64,000 nt of DNA from DATLLJ01 sp965229885 (GTDB taxonomy: Bacteria > Acidobacteriota > Vicinamibacteria > Vicinamibacterales > CAVVIG01), in contig CBDDJX010000003.1 in assembly GCA_965229885.1 (NCBI GenBank), positions 1,550,001 through 1,614,000 on the forward strand, given 5' to 3'. The notes below the pieces were generated by a model, which saw only the letters and a list, made by a program, of their open reading frames with translations, ran no database searches and was not told the DNA's origin. The position numbers were made by a program, and so were the translations under genes. This document shows positions 26,897 to 34,894 of the stretch, piece by piece (position 1 is the stretch's first letter; every line of letters starts with the position of its first letter).

Positions 26897-27091
26897 GTGG
26901 GCAGGGCGCTTATTCTGATCGGCCTCGGGATAGCCGGCCTCGGCCTGCTGATCGTCGCGGGTGTGCCGCTTGGGCGCCTGCCCGGCGACTTCGCCGTCCG
27001 GCGCGGGAACTTTTCGTTTTACTTTCCGCTCGCGACGTCGGTCATCTTGAGTATCATTCTTACACTCCTTTTTGCCTTTTTCAGACGATGA
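26897..27091 (+). CDS. Small membrane protein, DUF2905-like
   Basis: 64 residues, GTG start directly after the ndk stop. Two TM helices (ILIGLGIAGLGLLIVAGV; YFPLATSVILSIILTLLFAF) with a conserved-looking loop GRLPGDFAVRRGNFSFYFP, the pattern of the DUF2905 family. Function unknown. Its stop overlaps the dcd ATG (ATGA), so it is translationally coupled to dcd. Confidence 0.8.
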   Translation: MGRALILIGLGIAGLGLLIVAGVPLGRLPGDFAVRRGNFSFYFPLATSVILSIILTLLFAFFRR

Positions 27092-27642
27092 GTATTAAGA
27101 GCGACACCTGGATTAAGCGCATGGCGCTCGAGCACAAGATCATCGAGCCCTTCGTTGACAAGCAAATGCGTAGTGGCGTAATTTCGTACGGCTTGTCATC
27201 CTATGGATACGACATCCGCGTGGCCGACGAATTCAAGGTCTTCACGAACATCTACAACACGGTTGTCGATCCGAAGAACTTCGATCCCAGATCGTTCGTG
27301 GACATCAAAGCCGACGTCTGCATTATCCCGCCGAACTCGTTCGCGCTCGCGAGGACGATCGAATACTTCCGGATTCCGCGCGACATTCTGACGGTCTGCC
27401 TCGGTAAGTCCACCTACGCACGCTGCGGGATCATCGTCAACGTCACGCCCTTCGAGCCCGAGTGGGAAGGGCACGTGACGATTGAGATCTCGAACACGAC
27501 GCCGCTGCCGGCCAGAATCTACGCGAACGAAGGAATCGCCCAGGTCGTGTTCTTCCAGAGCGACGAGCCGTGCGCCGTCTCCTATAAAGACAAGAAGGGT
27601 AAGTATCAGGCCCAGCGCGGCGTCACCCTGCCGAAGATCTAG
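27088..27642 (+). CDS. dcd: dCTP deaminase
   Basis: Deaminates dCTP to dUTP for thymidylate synthesis. 184 residues, trimeric dUTPase-like fold. SSYGYDIRVADEFKVF, KSTYARCGIIVNVTPFEPEWEGHVTIEISN with the catalytic Glu, and the C-terminal YKDKKGKYQAQRGVTLP that closes the active site. Could be a bifunctional deaminase/dUTPase, which sequence reading alone does not settle. Starts within the stop of the small membrane protein gene. Confidence 0.92.
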   Translation: MSIKSDTWIKRMALEHKIIEPFVDKQMRSGVISYGLSSYGYDIRVADEFKVFTNIYNTVVDPKNFDPRSFVDIKADVCIIPPNSFALARTIEYFRIPRDILTVCLGKSTYARCGIIVNVTPFEPEWEGHVTIEISNTTPLPARIYANEGIAQVVFFQSDEPCAVSYKDKKGKYQAQRGVTLPKI

Positions 27643-27661
27643 CCCAGAGACTATTGTCTTT

Positions 27662-27688
27662 ATTGATAATCATGTAAGGATTATCAAT
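27662..27688. promoter_or_regulatory. Inverted repeat adjoining the pheA-ilv promoter
   Basis: Perfect 9-bp arms ATTGATAAT (27662-27670) and ATTATCAAT (27680-27688) with a 9-bp spacer, ending immediately before the -35 box. AT-rich in a GC-rich genome and without a T-run, so it is more like a regulator binding site than a terminator for dcd. Confidence 0.55.
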
Positions 27689-27718
27689 TTGACAACTAGG
27701 ATCCCGTCCGTGTCTAAT
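27689..27718 (+). promoter_or_regulatory. Strong promoter for the pheA-ilvBHC operon
   Basis: TTGACA (27689-27694), 18 bases, TCTAAT (27713-27718, 5 of 6 consensus). Predicted start near 27725, three bases before the leader-peptide ATG. Confidence 0.65.
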
Positions 27719-27727
27719 AAAGGCGAG

Positions 27728-27823
27728 ATGCGGCCCGCGGGTGTCGTTGGCGTCGTGGGAGTTCCGGGCGGTCGTGGCGGTGCTGGCGGTGTTGTCCTGG
27801 GAGAACCCCAGGGGATGATGTAA
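27728..27823 (+). CDS. Val-rich leader peptide of the pheA-ilvBHC attenuator
   Basis: 31 codons, ATG 27728 to TAA 27821-27823. Seven Val and one Leu: V6 V7, V9 V10, V12, then V22 V23 L24, with 11 Gly and no Ile or Phe. The E. coli ilvB leader peptide is likewise Val/Leu-rich. The predicted transcription start is about 3 bases upstream, so translation would be leaderless (an in-frame GTG at 27710 is upstream of the expected start). Stalling at V22-V23-L24 (27791-27799) would cover the left arm of a hairpin (27796-27801), freeing the antiterminator strand. See findings. Confidence 0.65.
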   Translation: MRPAGVVGVVGVPGGRGGAGGVVLGEPQGMM

Positions 27824-27881
27824 GTACCCAAACAGACGCAAGTGAAGGGGCCATCATCCGGACCGGATGATGGCCTTTTTT
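27796..27881 (+). terminator. Attenuator: 1:2 hairpin, antiterminator and Rho-independent terminator
   Basis: Segment 1 CCTGGG (27796-27801) pairs with segment 2 CCCAGG (27807-27812). GGATGATG (27813-27820), at the end of segment 2, can pair with CATCATCC (27852-27859). The same CATCATCC lies in the left arm of a terminator: 13-bp self-complementary arms GGCCATCATCCGG (27849-27861) and CCGGATGATGGCC (27863-27875), then six T (27876-27881). The alternatives are mutually exclusive, as in amino-acid biosynthetic attenuators. Confidence 0.75.
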
Positions 27882-27922
27882 CGTTGTGAGCGGCAGGGCT
27901 CCGAGGGCGTTTGCGAAGCGAC

Positions 27923-28783
27923 ATGAAGATTGCCTATCAGGGGGAGCCAGGCGCGTTCAGCGAGGCGGCCGGGCGGCGTGTCGCGCGCGATGCGGAGTTC
28001 CTGCCGTGGAAGAGCTTCGAGGACGTGTTTGCGGCCGTCCGGGGTAGGCAGGCCGATTACGGGATCCTGCCGATTGAGAACTCGATCGGGGGGAGCATTC
28101 ATCGTAACTACGACCTGCTGGTCGCGCACGAGCTGCCGATCCAGGCCGAGATTGAGCTGCCGGTCGTTCACCAGCTGCTCGCGCTCGCTGGCACGACCAT
28201 CGAGCGGCTGCGGCGCGTGTACTCGCACCCGCAGGCGCTCGCGCAGTGCGAGCGGTTCCTGCGGACGCTGAAGGGCATCGACATCATCGCCACCTACGAC
28301 ACCGCCGGCAGTGCCAAGATGGTGGCCGACGAGCGGCTCGAGGACGCCGCCGCCATCGCGTCGGCGCGCGCCGGCGAACTGTTCGGGCTGACGCCGCTAG
28401 CCTCCTCGATTCAGGACTTCGACGACAACATCACACGCTTTCTCGTCATCGGCGCGCGGCCGCTTCACAACGCCGCGCCCGATAAGACGTCGATCGTCTT
28501 CTCGCTGCCGAATGAACCGGGGTCGCTCTTCAAGGCGCTCAGCGTCTTCGCGCTGCGCGGGGTCGACCTAACGAAACTCGAATCGCGGCCGATTCCCGGG
28601 CGTCCCTGGGAGTACCTCTTCTACGTGGATCTGGCCGCGGCGCGCGACGAGGTGACGTGCAGCCGCGCGCTGGCGCATCTGGCCGAGTTTGCGCCGATGC
28701 TTCGCACGCTCGGCTCCTACGCGAGCTGGAAGACACACGAGGGTTGGCTACCTGACACGGTGACAAGAGCCGTGAGCGGGTGA
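27923..28783 (+). CDS. pheA: Prephenate dehydratase with ACT domain
   Basis: Prephenate to phenylpyruvate in phenylalanine synthesis. 286 residues from ATG 27923. PDT domain 1-~180 (KIAYQGEPGAFSEAA, YGILPIENSIGGSIHRNYDLL, DDNITRFLVIG, with TRF in the catalytic motif) and ACT domain ~195-275 with the Phe-binding ESRP motif. No chorismate mutase domain. It is the first gene after a Val-type attenuator and heads ilvBHC, so its expression likely follows branched-chain supply, while Phe acts by feedback through ACT. Confidence 0.93.
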   Translation: MKIAYQGEPGAFSEAAGRRVARDAEFLPWKSFEDVFAAVRGRQADYGILPIENSIGGSIHRNYDLLVAHELPIQAEIELPVVHQLLALAGTTIERLRRVYSHPQALAQCERFLRTLKGIDIIATYDTAGSAKMVADERLEDAAAIASARAGELFGLTPLASSIQDFDDNITRFLVIGARPLHNAAPDKTSIVFSLPNEPGSLFKALSVFALRGVDLTKLESRPIPGRPWEYLFYVDLAAARDEVTCSRALAHLAEFAPMLRTLGSYASWKTHEGWLPDTVTRAVSG

Positions 28784-28805
28784 CGCGGGACCATTGAGGA
28801 GCCTT

Positions 28806-30512
28806 ATGCCGTTAACAGGTGCGCAGATTCTCTGGGACTCGCTGGTGCGCCAGGGGGTGACCGACGTGTTCGGGTATCCAGGCGGGGCGATTCTGCCCGC
28901 GTATGACGCGATGCGCGGCTATCCGGTCCGCCACATCCTCGTCCGGCACGAGCAGGGCGCCACGCACATGGCGGACGGCTACGCGCGCGCGAGCGGCAGG
29001 GTCGGCGTGGCCATCGCGACGTCCGGGCCGGGCGCGACCAACATGGTCACCGGCATTGCCACCGCGATGATGGACAGCTCGCCAATTGTCTGCATTACCG
29101 GGCAGGTGGGCAGCAAGCTGATCGGGTCCGACGCGTTTCAGGAGACCGACATCACGGGCATCACGCTGCCGATCACGAAGCACAACTACCTGGTCGCGCG
29201 CGCGCAGGACATCGCGCCGGCGATTTTCGAAGCGTTTGCCGTCGCGAAATCGGGACGGCCCGGGCCGGTGCTGGTTGACATCACGAAGGACGCGCAGCAG
29301 ACGAGCTGCGAGGTGGACTGGGCGGCGGCCGAGCCGCACCTCACCGAGGCCTACGTCGAGGCGCTCCCCGGCGACGGCGACTACCGCGAGGCGGTCGAGT
29401 TGATCAACAACGCCGAGCGGCCGCTGATTCTGGCCGGCCACGGCATCATGCAGTCGGGCGCCGAGCGCGACGTGCTCCTGCTCGCCGAGCGCGCCGGCAT
29501 TCCGATCGCGGTCACGCTGCTCGGGATCGGCGGCATCCCGGCGTCGCATCCGCTCAATCTCGGCATGATGGGCATGCACGGCGAGGCGTTCGTCAATCAG
29601 GCCATCCAACAGGCCGATCTCCTGATCGCGCTCGGCATGCGCTTCGACGATCGCGTGACGGGGAATCTGAAGACGTACGCACCGACGGCGAAGAAGATCC
29701 ACGTGGAGATCGATCGCGCGGAGCTGAACAAGAACGTCCGTGTGGACGTCGCCATCGCAAAGGACTTGCGCGCGGCCCTCGACGAATGGATGCCGCTCGT
29801 CAAGTCGGGTGATCGCAGGGCCTGGCTCGATGCCATCGACGTGATGAAAGGCGACTCTGCGGTCCGCGACATTCAGAACCTGCCGGACAACGGACATCTG
29901 TACGCGGCGCACGTCATCAACGATCTCTGGCGTCTCACCGGGGGCGACGCGGTGGTGGTCACCGATGTCGGCCAGCACCAGATGTGGGAAGCGCAGTATT
30001 ACAAACACAATACGTCGCGTTCGCTGATTACCTCGGGCGGACTCGGCACGATGGGCTTTGCGCTCCCGGCGGCGATCGGCGCCAAGGTGGCGCGGCCCGA
30101 CGCCGAGGTATGGGTGGTGTGCGGCGACGGCGGGTTCCAGATGACGATGTGCGAGTTGGCGACGATTGTTCAGGAAGGGCTCGACGTCAACGTCGCGATC
30201 ATCAACAACGGGTATCTCGGGATGGTCCGGCAGTGGCAGGAGTTCTTCTACGAGAAGCGCTACGCGGCGACGCCGCTCATCGGTCCCAACTTCACGAAGC
30301 TCGCGCAGGCCTTTGGCATCGAGGCGATGGCGGTCTCGCGGCGCGGCGAGGTGGCCGCGGCGGTCCAGGGCGCCCGGACATCGCAGCGCGCCGCGGTCAT
30401 CGACTTCCAGGTCGAGCAGGAGGATTCGGTGTTCCCGATGGTGCCGGCCGGCGCCGACCTGCACAAGATGATTCTGCGGCCGTCGCTGGTTGTGGAAACG
30501 GCGGCCGATTAA
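28806..30512 (+). CDS. ilvB: Acetolactate synthase, large (catalytic) subunit
   Basis: TPP enzyme making acetolactate/acetohydroxybutyrate, first common step to Val, Leu and Ile. 568 residues from ATG 28806, with SD TGAGGAG just upstream (a TTG 12 bases earlier is inside that SD). Catalytic Glu in VRHEQGATHMADGYARASG; SGPGATNMVTGIATAMMDS; TPP motif VCGDGGFQMT…INNGYLGMVRQWQEFF. Partner IlvH is next. Confidence 0.95.
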   Translation: MPLTGAQILWDSLVRQGVTDVFGYPGGAILPAYDAMRGYPVRHILVRHEQGATHMADGYARASGRVGVAIATSGPGATNMVTGIATAMMDSSPIVCITGQVGSKLIGSDAFQETDITGITLPITKHNYLVARAQDIAPAIFEAFAVAKSGRPGPVLVDITKDAQQTSCEVDWAAAEPHLTEAYVEALPGDGDYREAVELINNAERPLILAGHGIMQSGAERDVLLLAERAGIPIAVTLLGIGGIPASHPLNLGMMGMHGEAFVNQAIQQADLLIALGMRFDDRVTGNLKTYAPTAKKIHVEIDRAELNKNVRVDVAIAKDLRAALDEWMPLVKSGDRRAWLDAIDVMKGDSAVRDIQNLPDNGHLYAAHVINDLWRLTGGDAVVVTDVGQHQMWEAQYYKHNTSRSLITSGGLGTMGFALPAAIGAKVARPDAEVWVVCGDGGFQMTMCELATIVQEGLDVNVAIINNGYLGMVRQWQEFFYEKRYAATPLIGPNFTKLAQAFGIEAMAVSRRGEVAAAVQGARTSQRAAVIDFQVEQEDSVFPMVPAGADLHKMILRPSLVVETAAD

Positions 30513-30518
30513 AACGCG

Positions 30519-30577
30519 CTACCACAGAGGGCACGGAGAACACACTGGTTTGGGCCTCACGTCCTCCGTGGTGGAGA
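30519..30577. repeat. CCACRGAGGRCAC-type palindrome between ilvB and ilvH
   Basis: ACCACAGAGGGCACGGAGAA on the left and GTCCTCCGTGGTGG on the right are imperfect reverse complements. Same family as the copies inside ybeY (43433-43497) and at the corC-era junction (44956-45033). Confidence 0.6.
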
Positions 30578-30593
30578 GTTGGGAGGTTGTGAC

Positions 30594-31145
30594 ATGCTCC
30601 ATACATTCGCAGTCTACGTGGATAACAAGCCGGGCGTGCTGAACCGCGTCGCGTCGCTCGTGCGTCGCCGCGCGTTCAACATCGAGTCGCTGACCGTCGG
30701 CCACACCGAGTCCGCAGGCGTGTCCCGCATGACGGTGGTCGTGGACACCGACGAATACGGCGCGCGGCGACTCGAAGCGCAGCTGTATAAGCTCGTGCCG
30801 GTTCGGCGGGTCGACGACATCACGGCGGCGCCGTCGATTGCCCGCGACCTGGCGTTGATTAAGGTGGCGGCGACCGGCGAGGCGCGGACCCACGTCATGC
30901 AACTCGTCGACGTTTACCGCGCGCGGATCATCGACGTGAGTCAGGAATCGCTCGTTATTGAAACCACCGGTACCGAGGATAAGATTGACAGCCTACTCGA
31001 GGTGCTGCGGCCCTACGGGGTCATGGAAATGGTCCGCACAGGGAGGGTCGCCATGGCGCGCGGCACTGGCACGGCGGACAAGACAGCGCAGCGCAGCCAG
31101 GACGCCGCTGCATCGGCCGGGGATGTCAGCAGGGGATCAGTGTAG
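30594..31145 (+). CDS. ilvH: Acetolactate synthase, small (regulatory) subunit
   Basis: Val-sensing regulatory subunit of AHAS. 183 residues from ATG 30594, preceded by SD GGGAGG. N-terminal ACT domain (FAVYVDNKPGVLNRVASLVRR, NIESLTVGHTE) and C-terminal ALS-type domain (ARDLALIKVAA…RARIIDVSQESLVIETTG). The tail after ~155 is Ala/Arg/Gln-rich and not conserved. Confidence 0.94.
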   Translation: MLHTFAVYVDNKPGVLNRVASLVRRRAFNIESLTVGHTESAGVSRMTVVVDTDEYGARRLEAQLYKLVPVRRVDDITAAPSIARDLALIKVAATGEARTHVMQLVDVYRARIIDVSQESLVIETTGTEDKIDSLLEVLRPYGVMEMVRTGRVAMARGTGTADKTAQRSQDAAASAGDVSRGSV

Positions 31146-31166
31146 ACGCGACAATAAGGATTAGTG

Positions 31167-32204
<1,038 letters not shown>

Positions 32205-32305
32205 CGCTCGAAGCGAATCCCTTCGGTCCTTGACCGGCCAACCTCTGAGATGGTAAAAGTACACGTCTCTGGTGGTTCTTCCGAAGGCGTTTCTGTTCCT
32301 TCTAC

Positions 32306-33265
32306 ATGGATAAACTTGTCGAGCGCGAGTCCGCGCCCCCCAACCCGTTAGTCGCCGCGCCCGCCTTAGCCGTCCAGTTTTTCCTGATCCCGTTAGCGGT
32401 GGTCGCGGTCATTGGCGCCGTGTATCTGGGATTTCGCTCGATGGTCGTCGACACCCGCGGCGCGCGCGAGTATCTGGCTGAGATTCAGAACGGCGGTACC
32501 GACCGTCGCTGGCCGGCGGCGTACGAGTTGTCACGGCTGATGGACGACCCGAAGGTGCGCGCGGATCGATCGCTCGCCCCGGCGCTCGTCAGCGCGTTCG
32601 AACAGGCGAAAGACGACGATCCGCGTATTCGACAGTATCTCGCGCTGGCCATCGGCCGGCTCGATCCCCCACTGCCCGCTGACGCGATCGATGTGCTCAG
32701 TCGGTCGCTTGACGAACCGGACCGTGTCGAGACCCCGGGAATCAACGCCTGGGTGTCCCGCCTGACTGGATGGTCCGACGCCGATCTCGGCGAAGGGCGC
32801 ATCAGCACGATCTGGGCGCTCGGCGCCTCTGGGGACCCTCGGGTGGCGGCGCGGTTGCAGCCGTTCTATCAGTCGCCGGATGCCGGCGTTCGCAAAATCG
32901 TGGTCTATGCGCTGGGCGCGCTGCCTGGCGACGCGCAGCTCGAAACGCTGCGCGCGGCGCTCGAGGATGCCGTGCCCGACGTACGATGGAACGCCGCAGT
33001 AGGGCTTGCGCGCCACGGCGATCGCGACGGCGCTGGCGTCATCCGGCAGATGCTCGATCGTGACTATGTCGAGCAGACGGTCACGCGCGACGTTCGGCAG
33101 GACGTGGACATGGATCCCATCGCGGACGTGATGATTAGCGGCCTGCGTGCCGCGGCCGCGCTCAACGAGGAGACGCTCCGTGAATCGATTGCACTGTTGA
33201 GCCAGCAGGATCGCAGCATGAAGGTCCGGCAGGCCGCCATAGAGGCGCTGAAGGCGATTTCTTAA
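32306..33265 (+). CDS. Membrane-anchored HEAT-repeat protein of the Rieske/cyt b operon
   Basis: 319 residues. One TM helix at ~24-46 (AVQFFLIPLAVVAVIGAVYLGF), then helical HEAT-type repeats (for example DPRVAARLQPFY, DAGVRKIVVYALGAL, VPDVRWNAAVGLARHGD). It ends 8 bases before the Rieske gene, so it is very likely an accessory or assembly factor of that respiratory complex. A possible promoter (TTGACC at 32230, TGGTAAAAG at 32251) lies upstream. Exact role unknown. Confidence 0.72.
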   Translation: MDKLVERESAPPNPLVAAPALAVQFFLIPLAVVAVIGAVYLGFRSMVVDTRGAREYLAEIQNGGTDRRWPAAYELSRLMDDPKVRADRSLAPALVSAFEQAKDDDPRIRQYLALAIGRLDPPLPADAIDVLSRSLDEPDRVETPGINAWVSRLTGWSDADLGEGRISTIWALGASGDPRVAARLQPFYQSPDAGVRKIVVYALGALPGDAQLETLRAALEDAVPDVRWNAAVGLARHGDRDGAGVIRQMLDRDYVEQTVTRDVRQDVDMDPIADVMISGLRAAAALNEETLRESIALLSQQDRSMKVRQAAIEALKAIS

Positions 33266-33273
33266 GAGGCAGA

Positions 33274-33963
33274 ATGGCCGACGAGACGAAGCCTGAAGGG
33301 GACATTCCCGCACCGTCGGCGCGGCCGGCGACGGCGCCGCGTCCGCCCGTTGCGGCAGCGCCGGATCTGGCCGGCCGCACCACGAGCGTCGCCTCGCTTG
33401 GAGGGGCGGCCGCGAAGGCGGCCAGCACGGCGGCGGCCGGCGCCCGCGCGGCCGACGACACCTCGCCGCTCCTGACGCGCCGGGCGTGGATGGGCCTCGC
33501 GTGGGGCGCGTTCTCGGCGGCCTCGGCCGCCGCGCTGGCGGCGACCGGCCGCTTCATGTTCCCGAATGTGCTCAACGAGCCGCCGCAGCAGTTCAAGGCC
33601 GGTTTCCCGAACGAGTACGGCATGGGCGTCGACGAGCGGTGGAAGGAAAAGTTTGGCGTCTGGCTTGTCCGGACGCCGGAGGACGTCGACCGGCACCTCA
33701 GCGGTTTTTACGTCCTCATCTCGGTGTGCACGCACCTCGGCTGCACGCCGAACTTTCTCTCGGCGGAGAACAAGTTCAAGTGCCCGTGCCACGGCAGCGG
33801 CTTCCGGACGAGCGGCGTCAATTTCGAGGGGCCGGCGCCGCGGCCGCTCGAGCGCGCGCGGATCGTGCTTGCCGACGACGGCCAGATTCTCGTCGACCGT
33901 AGCCGAAAGTTCCAGCGCGAGTTGGCGCAGTGGGCGGATCCTGAGGCGTTCTTGGAGGCATGA
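33274..33963 (+). CDS. Rieske iron-sulfur protein
   Basis: [2Fe-2S] subunit of a cytochrome bc/b6f-like complex. 229 residues. A long Ala/Pro-rich N-terminus (~1-65), then a twin-arginine anchor TRRAWMGLAWGAFSAASAAALA (~68-90). The cluster-binding pair is CTHLGC and CPCHGSGF (~155-180). The unusually long N-terminal extension before the Tat-like anchor is noteworthy. Operon with split cytochrome b and an octahaem cytochrome c. Confidence 0.92.
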   Translation: MADETKPEGDIPAPSARPATAPRPPVAAAPDLAGRTTSVASLGGAAAKAASTAAAGARAADDTSPLLTRRAWMGLAWGAFSAASAAALAATGRFMFPNVLNEPPQQFKAGFPNEYGMGVDERWKEKFGVWLVRTPEDVDRHLSGFYVLISVCTHLGCTPNFLSAENKFKCPCHGSGFRTSGVNFEGPAPRPLERARIVLADDGQILVDRSRKFQRELAQWADPEAFLEA

Positions 33964-34003
33964 ATTTCAGGATCCACAACTCCTAGGATGTAGATTTCAC
34001 TGT

Positions 34004-34819
34004 ATGGCAGATACCAAGACCGTCGCCCCGAAGGAAGCCCCGCTCACCAGGCTCTGGAACTGGCTCACGGAGACGCAGGTGTGGACCTCGGTCTTCCGCC
34101 ACGATCGGCCGAACACCGATCGGAACCGCGTGCTCGTCATGCTGTCGAACGTTTTCCTGCACCTGCATCCCGTGCGGATCCGGAAGTCGGGCGTCAAGCT
34201 GCGCTACACGTGGTGCATGGGAGGCATGAGCTTTTTTCTGTTTCTGTCGCTCACGCTGACCGGTCTGCTGCTGATGTTCTACTATCGCCCGACACTCGAG
34301 TACGCCTACACCGACATCGTCGGCCTCCGCGAGCACGTACCGCTCGGCATCATGCGCGAGATGCACCGGTGGGGCGCGCACGCGATGGTCATTACGGTGT
34401 GGCTCCACATGTTCCGCGTCTTCATGACCGGATCGTACAAGCCGCCGCGCGAGTTCAATTGGTCAGTCGGGGTCATCATGCTGGTGTTGACGCTCCTACT
34501 GTCGTTCACGGGATACCTGCTGCCGTGGGATCAACTCGCTATCTGGGCGATCACGGTCGGGTCGAACATGGCGCGCGCGACGCCGTTCCTCGGCGCCGAG
34601 GGGCCGGGCGCGGCGCTCATGACGCTCGGCGGGGTGCCCCTGATTCACGCGGCCGACGATGCGCGGTTTGCGCTGCTTGGCGGGACGTTCGTGGGCGAAG
34701 GGGCGTTACTCAGGTTTTACGTGCTCCACTGCGTCGGGCTGCCGCTCGCCATCGCCTTTCTGATGGCGGTGCATTTCTGGCGTGTGAGGAAGGACGGCGG
34801 AATCAGTGGGCCGCTGTAG
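34004..34819 (+). CDS. Cytochrome b, N-terminal (b6-like) subunit
   Basis: Quinol-oxidising haem b subunit. 271 residues from ATG 34004. Four TM helices; haem-ligating His pairs 13-14 residues apart in MHRWGAHAMVITVWLHMFR and in YVLHCVGLPLAIAFLMAVHFW. Ends with RKDGGISGP as in b6-type proteins, so cytochrome b is split and the C-terminal half is the next gene. An extra loop (~185-225) precedes the fourth helix. The open frame upstream of 34004 overlaps the Rieske gene and is not part of it. Confidence 0.9.
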   Translation: MADTKTVAPKEAPLTRLWNWLTETQVWTSVFRHDRPNTDRNRVLVMLSNVFLHLHPVRIRKSGVKLRYTWCMGGMSFFLFLSLTLTGLLLMFYYRPTLEYAYTDIVGLREHVPLGIMREMHRWGAHAMVITVWLHMFRVFMTGSYKPPREFNWSVGVIMLVLTLLLSFTGYLLPWDQLAIWAITVGSNMARATPFLGAEGPGAALMTLGGVPLIHAADDARFALLGGTFVGEGALLRFYVLHCVGLPLAIAFLMAVHFWRVRKDGGISGPL

Positions 34820-34890
34820 AACGGCTTATGGCGTATGGCTTGAGCCGGCCTTCGCTTTGAGCCCTAAGCCCTAAGCCCTGAACGTCGAGA
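34819..34890. repeat. Intergenic GGCTTGAGCC / CCCTAAGCC repeat
   Basis: Contains GGCTTATGGCGTATGGC, GGCTTGAGCC, then tandem GCCCTAAGCCCTAAGCCC. Related to 16316-16352. No gene. Confidence 0.45.
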
Positions 34891-34894
34891 GAAT

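Noticed and set aside
26897..27091. Small ORF after ndk as spurious
   Set aside because: Two clean TM helices, the DUF2905-like loop and ATGA coupling to dcd make it a real gene.
33566..34003. In-frame upstream extension of cytochrome b through the Rieske gene
   Set aside because: The sequence is out-of-frame Rieske coding (Arg/Ser-rich); the b6-like protein starts naturally at ATG 34004.
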